The position numbers were made by a program, and so were the translations under genes. The notes under the pieces were generated by a model. That model was not told where the DNA came from and did no database searches. It saw only the letters and a program-made list of their open reading frames with translations. From positions 3,368,001 through 3,432,000 of the forward strand of contig CP066701.1 of assembly GCA_016756695.1 (NCBI GenBank): a DNA stretch of 64,000 nucleotides, written 5' to 3'. Below, piece after piece: positions 57,965 through 64,000 of this stretch (positions are counted from its first letter, which is position 1; the number at the start of each line of letters is the position of its first letter). The DNA is from Heyndrickxia sporothermodurans. Lineage in GTDB: Bacteria > Bacillota > Bacilli > Bacillales > Bacillaceae_C.

Positions 57965-58591
57965 TTATTTCTTTGTCATTGAATCCATAATTTCGATCGT
58001 ACCTGTCATAGGGGTTAATGATATATAGTCAGTTGCTTGCATATATGTGACATTCGTAAAAAGTGTCTTGTCATTTTTAATTTTTACATCGACATGTTGA
58101 TGCGGTCTTCGGAGATTAATAAAGCGAACAGATGTAATCGGGGATTCGATGGCTTTCTTATCGAAATATTGTATAAGTTGATATTCATTATTTGAACCGA
58201 CAATTGTTAAGGTATAGTAAGTATTTGGTTTAAAATCCAACGTTTTATTAATAAGAGTGGATAACTGTGTTCCGGCAGGATAAATATCAATATGATATTT
58301 TCCTGTTGGTAATGTAATATAGTGACTAATTTTTTTGAATTCGACATTCTTTAAAACTCTTTTTCCGTTTAAGTAAATATCAATTTTGCCAATATGGTCC
58401 GTTGCACAAAGAAAACGAACATACGAAGGTTGTTTATATATTTTTTCTCTTTTCATTTTATTAGCTAAGTTTAAATAATGTACATGCTTTTGATAGCATT
58501 GTAGATGTTTTTCCGGATCTATATGTTTATAAAAATTAGTTAATAACTCGTATTTTGCAGCCTTTTGGAAATACCTCCAAATATCTGTCAT
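57965..58591 (-). CDS. DUF4397-domain protein, 208 aa
   Basis: Two DUF4397 beta-sandwich repeats are visible, each starting with a sequence of the type YVRFLCATDHIGKIDIYLNGKRVL and SVRFINLRRPHQHVDVKI, with the YHIDIYPAGT segment between. There is no signal peptide; the first 60 residues form a helical region instead. Function is unknown, and the domain is common in Bacillus cell-surface proteins. It is monocistronic and faces away from msrA. Confidence 0.75.
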   Translation of the reverse strand: MTDIWRYFQKAAKYELLTNFYKHIDPEKHLQCYQKHVHYLNLANKMKREKIYKQPSYVRFLCATDHIGKIDIYLNGKRVLKNVEFKKISHYITLPTGKYHIDIYPAGTQLSTLINKTLDFKPNTYYTLTIVGSNNEYQLIQYFDKKAIESPITSVRFINLRRPHQHVDVKIKNDKTLFTNVTYMQATDYISLTPMTGTIEIMDSMTKK

Positions 58592-58699
58592 TATTTTCGC
58601 TCCCTTTTTCTATAAACTTCATCATTATATGCGTCCAACTAGTGCTTTGTGAGATAATGTATTAAAATACTTTAATAAAGCCAATAGGGAAGTGAAAAA

Positions 58700-59236
58700 A
58701 TGAAAGTAGAAAAGGCAACATTTGCAGGTGGCTGTTTTTGGTGTATGGTTAAACCTTTTGATGAGCAACCCGGGATTGAAAAGGTAATTTCCGGTTATAT
58801 AGGTGGGACAAAAGAAAATCCGACGTATGAAGAGGTCTGTTCCGGTACAACTGGACATACAGAAGCAGTTCAAATTACTTTTAATCCCGAAGTTTTTCCG
58901 TATGAGCGATTATTAGATGTTTATTGGCAACAAATCGATCCGACGGATGCTAACGGTCAATTTTTTGATCGAGGGGTATCATATAAACCGGCCATTTATT
59001 ATCATGATGAAAATCAGCGGCAAACAGCATTAAAATCGAAAAAACAGTTACAAGAGAGTGGACGTTTTCAAAAACCTATTGTTGTCGAAATAATCCCGGC
59101 TACGACCTTTTATCCAGCAGAAGATTATCATCAACATTATTACAAAAAAAATGCTCTGCACTATAATGCCTATAATGAAGGATCAGGTAGGGCTTCGTTT
59201 ATTAGAAAACATTGGAGTGATATATATGAAAAATAA
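58700..59236 (+). CDS. msrA: Peptide methionine-(S)-S-oxide reductase MsrA, 178 aa
   Basis: MsrA reduces the S form of oxidised methionine in proteins. The GGCFWC active site (Cys12 as nucleophile) and the [17 protein letters not shown] and GHTEAVQI blocks are intact. GGGAAGTG precedes the ATG. It overlaps msrB by 11 bases, so both are made together. Confidence 0.96.
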   Translation: MKVEKATFAGGCFWCMVKPFDEQPGIEKVISGYIGGTKENPTYEEVCSGTTGHTEAVQITFNPEVFPYERLLDVYWQQIDPTDANGQFFDRGVSYKPAIYYHDENQRQTALKSKKQLQESGRFQKPIVVEIIPATTFYPAEDYHQHYYKKNALHYNAYNEGSGRASFIRKHWSDIYEK

Positions 59237-59669
59237 TGAATTGAAAATAAAATTAAATCCTTTGCAATATGAAGTAACTCAAAACAACGCTACAGAACCT
59301 CCATACCATAATGAATATTGGAATCAATTTGCTGATGGGATATATGTTGATATCGTATCTGGAAAACCATTGTTTAGTTCAAAGGATAAATTTGATGCAG
59401 GTTGTGGCTGGCCAAGCTTTACTAAACCAATCGAGGAGCAAGAAATAATAGAAAATACAGATACAAGTCATGGAATGGTGCGAACAGAGGTACGTAGTAA
59501 AACAGCAAATTCCCATTTAGGCCATGTGTTTAATGATGGTCCAGGTCCTACGAAGCTTCGATATTGCATCAATTCGGCATCTTTGAGATTTATTCCTAAG
59601 TTTAAAATGGAAGAAGAAGGGTATGGTCATTTATTATCTCTATTTAACGAAAGTGAAAATGAAAGATAA
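59226..59669 (+). CDS. msrB: Peptide methionine-(R)-S-oxide reductase MsrB, 147 aa
   Basis: MsrB reduces the R form of methionine sulfoxide. The catalytic Cys is in [11 protein letters not shown], with CGWPSF and [14 protein letters not shown] before it. Zinc-binding CxxC pairs seen in many MsrB proteins are absent, as usual for Bacillus. The ATG at 59226 follows GGAGTG and lies inside the msrA end; the frame could be read from 59151, but this is unlikely. Confidence 0.95.
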   Translation: MKNNELKIKLNPLQYEVTQNNATEPPYHNEYWNQFADGIYVDIVSGKPLFSSKDKFDAGCGWPSFTKPIEEQEIIENTDTSHGMVRTEVRSKTANSHLGHVFNDGPGPTKLRYCINSASLRFIPKFKMEEEGYGHLLSLFNESENER

Positions 59670-59685
59670 TTTACTTAAAAATAAT

Positions 59686-59713
59686 AAAAGGGTGGATAAA
59701 ATCCACCTTTTTA
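59686..59713. terminator. Bidirectional terminator between msrB and the chemoreceptor
   Basis: AAAAGGGTGGAT pairs with ATCCACCTTTTT around a 3-nt loop between convergent genes. Confidence 0.88.
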
Positions 59714-61441
59714 TATTTTAAAGTTTGATATAAGTTCTCGTAAGTTTTCAGCTTGTTTTGATAGTTCAGATGCTGAGGCTGTAACTTCTTCCATTGCAGC
59801 GGATCCTTCTTCTGAAGCTGCGGCCGTCGTTTCTGTATGTCCAGCAGTAATCTCCGCAATTTCACTTACTGAAGTAAAAGAGGATGTTACTTCATTACTT
59901 AGCAATAGAGTTTGTTCAATTTGTGAAACCATTTCTGCGATAACATTACTTGTATCGTTAGATTGTTGAACTATTTTTTGCAGAGATTTATTCGTATCAT
60001 TGGATATTTCAACCCCGGATAATATTGCTTGAACACCTTGTTTGTTTTGCTCAATAATTTTTTGAACCTCGTCTTGAATGGAATGAATAATTTTTGTTAC
60101 TTCCTTCGCCGCAGTTTGGGATTGTTCTGCTAGTTTTCTAACCTCATCGGCAACAACAGCAAAGCCTCTACCATGTTCACCGGCACGGGCAGCTTCAATC
60201 GCTGCATTTAATGCTAATAAATTTGTTTGTTCTGAAATACCGGTGATTGTATTGATGATTTTTGTAATATCTTCTGATTTTTTTCCTAATGCATTAACAG
60301 TAGTGCTAGTATTTGCCATCGTTTTTTCAATACCCATAATTTCGTTGGACGCATCCAAAACGGACAAGCTTCCTTCCTCAGCAGCACGTTGCATATTTAA
60401 CGCAGACGCCTTTACTTTATCTGCATGAATATTTAATGTTTTTACAACATTTTCCAAAGACTTCATTTTTTCTAACGATTCTTCCATTTGGGAGGAAGTT
60501 TGCTCACTACCTGCAGCAATTTCACTCGAAGTCTCGGCTATTGACATAATTGTTTTTGATGTTTCTTCCGCTGAAGCTAATAGTTCTTCACTACTTGCAG
60601 AAACATTCTCCGACATCATTGATACCTTCTTGACTAAGTTTGCTATTCCTTCGATTAAAATATTTGTATCGCGAGCAAGACCTGAAAGTTCATCATTCGC
60701 TTTTACTTCAATCCGCTTCGTTAAATCTCCACCCGCATTTGCAATATCAAGTATGGAAGTACTGATTTTCCTAACACTAGTTTTGATATTTTTGGATAAA
60801 ATGATTGCAAGCAGGATTGATAAGATTAGTGCAAATAATGAAAATCCAATTGTTACTGATTTAGCGATAGTAGCTTGAACATGTAAATTTTTGATTCTTT
60901 CATTCGTTGAAGCAGTTTCCGAATCTATAAATAACTGAATATTATTCGTCATTTGTTTTATATAATCTTGACCTCTTGCGGATTGGACTTCCTTACCAGC
61001 TTCAGCAATGGACCAAAAATCTCTAATTTCCACTACCTTTTTAATCCATCCTACCCAAAAATGATAAGCATTTTCAATACCGTCCAATTTTTTTAATTGT
61101 GAATTGTTACCTTTGAGCAACGACTTCAAATCCTTCACCGTTTGATCGACATGATCCGTTTCTTTTTCTAACGATTTTAGGAAGGATTTGTCTGCAGTTA
61201 AAACATAACTTAGTTCTGCTTTTTCAATCATGAGTGAAGAATTTTTAATATTATTCACTTTCTCATGAACGACTAAATCTTGCTTTACAACTCTATTAAT
61301 TTCTGACTCTAGTTTTGTCATATTAACATAGGATGTTATTGTTAATCCGATTAACAAAACGGTAAGTATACCAAAAGAAATAATAACTTTTCCCCTAATC
61401 GTTTGAAAAGTAAGAGTCAAATAGAATACACCTATTAACAT
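59711..61441 (-). CDS. Methyl-accepting chemotaxis protein, 5' end replaced by an IS66 element, 576 aa
   Basis: The receptor has a first membrane helix (about 15-38), a four-helix extracellular sensor (40-190), a second membrane helix (about 195-215), a HAMP linker and the signalling hairpin ([39 protein letters not shown]). It signals to CheA/CheW. The first ten residues of this frame lie inside the IS66 element that inserted at TTTGAAAA (61402-61409); the true 5' part stands on the other side of the element (63887 onward). In-frame ATG codons in the IS end would allow a receptor without the native N-terminus. Confidence 0.9.
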   Translation of the reverse strand: MLIGVFYLTLTFQTIRGKVIISFGILTVLLIGLTITSYVNMTKLESEINRVVKQDLVVHEKVNNIKNSSLMIEKAELSYVLTADKSFLKSLEKETDHVDQTVKDLKSLLKGNNSQLKKLDGIENAYHFWVGWIKKVVEIRDFWSIAEAGKEVQSARGQDYIKQMTNNIQLFIDSETASTNERIKNLHVQATIAKSVTIGFSLFALILSILLAIILSKNIKTSVRKISTSILDIANAGGDLTKRIEVKANDELSGLARDTNILIEGIANLVKKVSMMSENVSASSEELLASAEETSKTIMSIAETSSEIAAGSEQTSSQMEESLEKMKSLENVVKTLNIHADKVKASALNMQRAAEEGSLSVLDASNEIMGIEKTMANTSTTVNALGKKSEDITKIINTITGISEQTNLLALNAAIEAARAGEHGRGFAVVADEVRKLAEQSQTAAKEVTKIIHSIQDEVQKIIEQNKQGVQAILSGVEISNDTNKSLQKIVQQSNDTSNVIAEMVSQIEQTLLLSNEVTSSFTSVSEIAEITAGHTETTAAASEEGSAAMEEVTASASELSKQAENLRELISNFKI

Positions 61442-61494
61442 ATATAGTACCTGTGAGATAATCTCTTCAAATCAAAGTTTGAGGAGGTTTTTTT

Positions 61495-61818
61495 ATGTCC
61501 CAAAGAAATAATCCAGAATTGCGTAAGGAATGGGAGCGTAGGATCGCTCTTTTCAGAGCGAGTGGCCTCACCCAATCCAAATGGTGTGAAATCAATGAAA
61601 TAAGTATTCATCAGTTAAAGTATTGGCTTTATAAAGCCGATAATTTCTATTCAACCCAAGATTCTAACAGCAAGTGGATTCCGGTTACATTAGAAGAATC
61701 TGAGCAACAGAATGAAACATTACATATAAATGTTGGTTCAGCATCCATCGTGGTTAAACCTGGCTTTAATCCAACACTACTGGCGGAAGTAGTTAAGGCA
61801 TTGAAATCAGTATGCTAA
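61495..61818 (+). CDS. IS66 TnpA, 107 aa
   Basis: The protein has the IS66 TnpA helix-turn-helix pattern (WERRIALFRASGLTQSKWCEINEISIHQLKYWLYK) and a short variable tail. AGGAGG precedes the ATG. It overlaps tnpB by seven bases. It is required with TnpB and TnpC for transposition of IS66 elements. Confidence 0.88.
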   Translation: MSQRNNPELRKEWERRIALFRASGLTQSKWCEINEISIHQLKYWLYKADNFYSTQDSNSKWIPVTLEESEQQNETLHINVGSASIVVKPGFNPTLLAEVVKALKSVC

Positions 61819-62165
61819 AAGAAGTTACGGTTGATCGTGTCTACCTCGCACAAGGTGTCACAGATTTACGGAAATCTATCGATGGATTGGCTGCTCTTGT
61901 AAAAGAAGAATTCGAGTTAGATCTTTTTCTTCGAGTTTATTTGTTTTTTGTAACCGGCGCGCGAGACAAGTTGAAAATTCTTCAATGGGATCATAACGGT
62001 TTTGGCTTTATTATCGCCGGCTGGAGAGAGAAATTTTCATTGGTATCAGATAATAATTCGGGTCCTCTGAAAATAAGTCCACGCCAATTAAGGTGGTTAT
62101 TAGATGGATTATCATTGGAACAAAAACAGGCACACCCTGTTGTAACAGCAAGAACAGTAATTTAA
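61812..62165 (+). CDS. IS66 TnpB, 117 aa
   Basis: Typical IS66 Orf2: YLAQGVTDLRKSIDGLAALVKEEFELD, then VTGARDKLKILQWDHNGFGF and LSPRQLRWLLDGL-like end (ISPRQLRWLLDGLSL). Full length for the family and intact, unlike its homologue in the nested IS66. Confidence 0.93.
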   Translation: MLKEVTVDRVYLAQGVTDLRKSIDGLAALVKEEFELDLFLRVYLFFVTGARDKLKILQWDHNGFGFIIAGWREKFSLVSDNNSGPLKISPRQLRWLLDGLSLEQKQAHPVVTARTVI

Positions 62166-62211
62166 ATAATGAAAAATCAGGAATTTACCTATTTTATCGT
62201 ATAATATATTT

Positions 62212-63838
62212 ATGAAAAAGACAGCGAATTCAACTACCCCAACCCCTACAATTGAAGAACTCCTGCAACGCTTGGAAATGCTGGAGAAACAAAATGCGGA
62301 ATTAGAGGCGAAGCTAAAAAAGCAGAGCGCGTTAGATACCAAATTAAAATGGACTGAAGAACAGCTTCGCCTTCTGCAGAAAAATAGATTCGGCTTTTCC
62401 AGTGAAAAACCAACCCCGATCAATTGGAACTTTTTAATGAAGTAGAAAATGAAGCTAATCCAGATTTGCCGGAACCTACTTTGGAATCTATTACTTATCA
62501 ACGGCGCCGCAAAGTTCGCGTACTAACGTGAACTGATGTTAGAAAACTTGCCTGTGGAGACGATTGAATATCGTTTATCCCCTGAAGAGCAGGTTTGTTC
62601 GTGTTGCGGTGGAAATCTGCATGAAATGAGTACGCAAGTACGCCAGGAACTAAAATACATTCCTGCGGAATTGAAAGTTGTTAAACATGTTCAGTCCATT
62701 TACTCTTGCCGCCATTGTGAACGTGAAGAAATTGAAACTCCGGTTGTAACAGCACCAATGCCTAAACCGGTTCATTCAGGTAGTTTAGCATCTCCTTCTT
62801 TAATGGCACATATTATGAATCAAAAATATGTGGATGGGTACGCCATTATACCGGCAAGAAAAGCAATTTTCCAGATTGGGGGTACCGTTATCACGCCAAA
62901 CCCTTGCCAATTGGATGATTCACGGGGCCAACCGGTGGTTGAGCCCACTTTATGATCGCATGCATCAACTTCTTTTGGAAAAGGATATTTTACATGCGGA
63001 CGAATCGACCCTGCAGGTACTTCACGAACCCGGTCGGCCAGCCACCTCAAAATCATATCTCTGGCTCTACCGTACTGGAAAAGAAGGACCTTCAATCATC
63101 CTTTACGATTATCAGGAAACTAGGTCAGGCAAAAATGCCGAGAAATTCCTGTCAGGGTTTAAAGGATATTTACAGGTTGATGGATACGCCGGGTACCATA
63201 AGGTACCTAATGTAAAACTGGTCGGTTGCATGGCTCATGCTCGACGTAAATTTGATGAGGCTTTAAAAGTATTGCCTTCTTCAAAGCGTCTGACATCAGG
63301 AGTAAGCGACAATGGAAGGTCTCCAATACTGTAACCAACTATATCGCATTGAGCGCGACCTAAAGGAGTTATCCTCTATGGAACGATACGAAAACGATTA
63401 GAACGCAAAGACAAGCCAGTCTTGGATGCTTTTTTGTCATGGCTAAAAATACAGAAGCAAAAAGTGTTACCAAAAAGCGCTTTAGGTCAGGCGATTACCT
63501 ACTGTCTCAATCAATGGAAGAAATTAGTGGCATTCCTAGAGGATGGACGATTAGAAATTGATAATAATAGAAGCGAGCGCTCAATAAAGCCCTTTGTTAT
63601 TGGGAGAAAAAACTTCCTTTTTTCAAATACACCGAAAGGTGCAAGGGCTAGCGCAATCATTTATAGCATTGTGGAAACAGCAAAGGAAAATGGCCTAAAC
63701 CCATATTATTACCTTCGCTATTTATTTGAGAAGTTACCTAACATTGATCTGACAGATAAAAATGCCCTGGATAAAGTACTGCCTTGGTCAACAACACTTC
63801 CAATCGTTTGCATAGATTTTAAAAACTTACCTAAATAA
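62212..63838 (+). pseudogene. IS66 TnpC transposase, frameshifted
   Basis: The pieces run in order: N-terminal coiled coil (ATG 62212), zinc-binding part (CSCCGG and CRHCER), catalytic core ([23 protein letters not shown]) and the end (LEIDNNRSERSIKPFVIGRKNFLF). Breaks fall near 62420, 62525, 62848, about 63290 and 63400 (A run). The 62848 break needs the removal of one T and the 63400 break one more A. Confidence 0.87.
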
Positions 63839-63886
63839 TAACTCGATCCCCATCTGGTTGACAGGTGGGGATTATTTTACGCTTAC

Positions 63887-64000
63887 TTTGAAAATAATTA
63901 AAAACCTTACCCTTTCTCTTTAGATTATTTGAATTTCGAAAAAGGTCCGTTTTCTTAGCTTTTTCTTTTTTTGATTTAGCTGTTTTTCCTTTCTCGGTAG
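63887..64000 (-). pseudogene. 5' fragment of the chemoreceptor gene, runs off the window
   Basis: Right of the IS66 element, the minus strand stays open to the window end and continues the chemoreceptor frame: ...KKTDLFRNSNNLKRKGKVFNYF joins [11 protein letters not shown] when the IS and one TTTGAAAA copy are removed. The Lys-rich N-terminus before the first membrane helix is a usual feature of Bacillus chemoreceptors. The start codon lies beyond the window. Confidence 0.75.

Larger units (their letters stand above)
61410..63886 (+). mobile_element. IS66-family element (second type), inserted in the chemoreceptor gene
   Basis: The element is 2477 bp with ends GTAAGAGTCAAATA (61410) and, inverted at the other side, GTAAGCGTAAAATA (63886). 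It is flanked by the 8-bp direct repeat TTTGAAAA (61402-61409 and 63887-63894). It carries tnpA, tnpB and a broken tnpC. Its TnpA and TnpB differ clearly from those of the nested IS66, so it is a separate lineage. Confidence 0.93.

Overview
The window comes from a low-GC, endospore-forming member of the Bacillaceae. The evidence is the set of spore genes (sspM, sspL, cotD), a type-B RNase P RNA with the Bacillus core sequence, and a long series of genes in the order of the 'yp' region of Bacillus subtilis: yppE/yppG, mrfA-mrfB, cotD, ypsA, gpsB, rnpB, ypsC, ypvA, ypwA, xpt-pbuX, bcsA-ypbQ-dynA, ypcP, ypeP-ypeQ, cspD, ypgR-brxA, ypjP-thyA-dfrA, ypmR-ypmS and msrA-msrB. I cannot name the species. 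A ba3-type cytochrome oxidase, a glutaminyl-tRNA synthetase and a large acetyltransferase fusion set it apart from B. subtilis.

Layout. 0-6.5 kb: sspM, an IS110-family (IS1111-type) element, a small hypothetical gene, and a nested transposon in which an IS66-family element sits inside an IS1182-family element. 6.5-20 kb: small sporulation-era genes, an Hsp20, the MrfAB DNA-repair pair, cotD, the ypsA-gpsB division cluster, rnpB, the rRNA methyltransferase ypsC, a DinG-type helicase, an M32 carboxypeptidase and a DMT exporter. 20-27 kb: ba3 oxidase operon, guanine-riboswitch-controlled xpt-pbuX, and a type III polyketide synthase with its methyltransferase. 27-39 kb: the double dynamin dynA, a rhodanese, the ypcP exonuclease, two RNase HI-like genes, cspD, mntR and fhs. 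39-45 kb: a 1017-residue GNAT fusion paired with an amidohydrolase, then glnS. 45-49 kb: a second, inverted copy of the nested transposon. 49-64 kb: an ABC-F ATPase, ypgR, brxA, thyA-dfrA, a nucleoside hydrolase, ypmRS, msrAB, and a chemoreceptor gene split near its 5' end by a third, different IS66 element that runs almost to the window end.

The chromosomal genes are ordinary and intact; the unusual material is mostly mobile DNA. Both nested copies carry the same IS66 insertion with the same 8-bp duplication (GTTGACCA), yet each outer element has its own matching 4-bp target duplication (TAAT and AAAT). The IS66 therefore inserted once and the roughly 4-kb nested unit then moved as one IS1182-type transposon. 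Every multi-frameshift gene in the window lies in an insertion sequence. The two copies disagree mainly at homopolymers and at GGCC/GCAGC-like sites, so many of these lesions look like unpolished long-read errors rather than true decay.

I found no CRISPR array, prophage, tRNA or rRNA gene. I saw no clear new defence system. The least explained coding locus is the GNAT-fusion/amidohydrolase pair at 39.3-43.3 kb.
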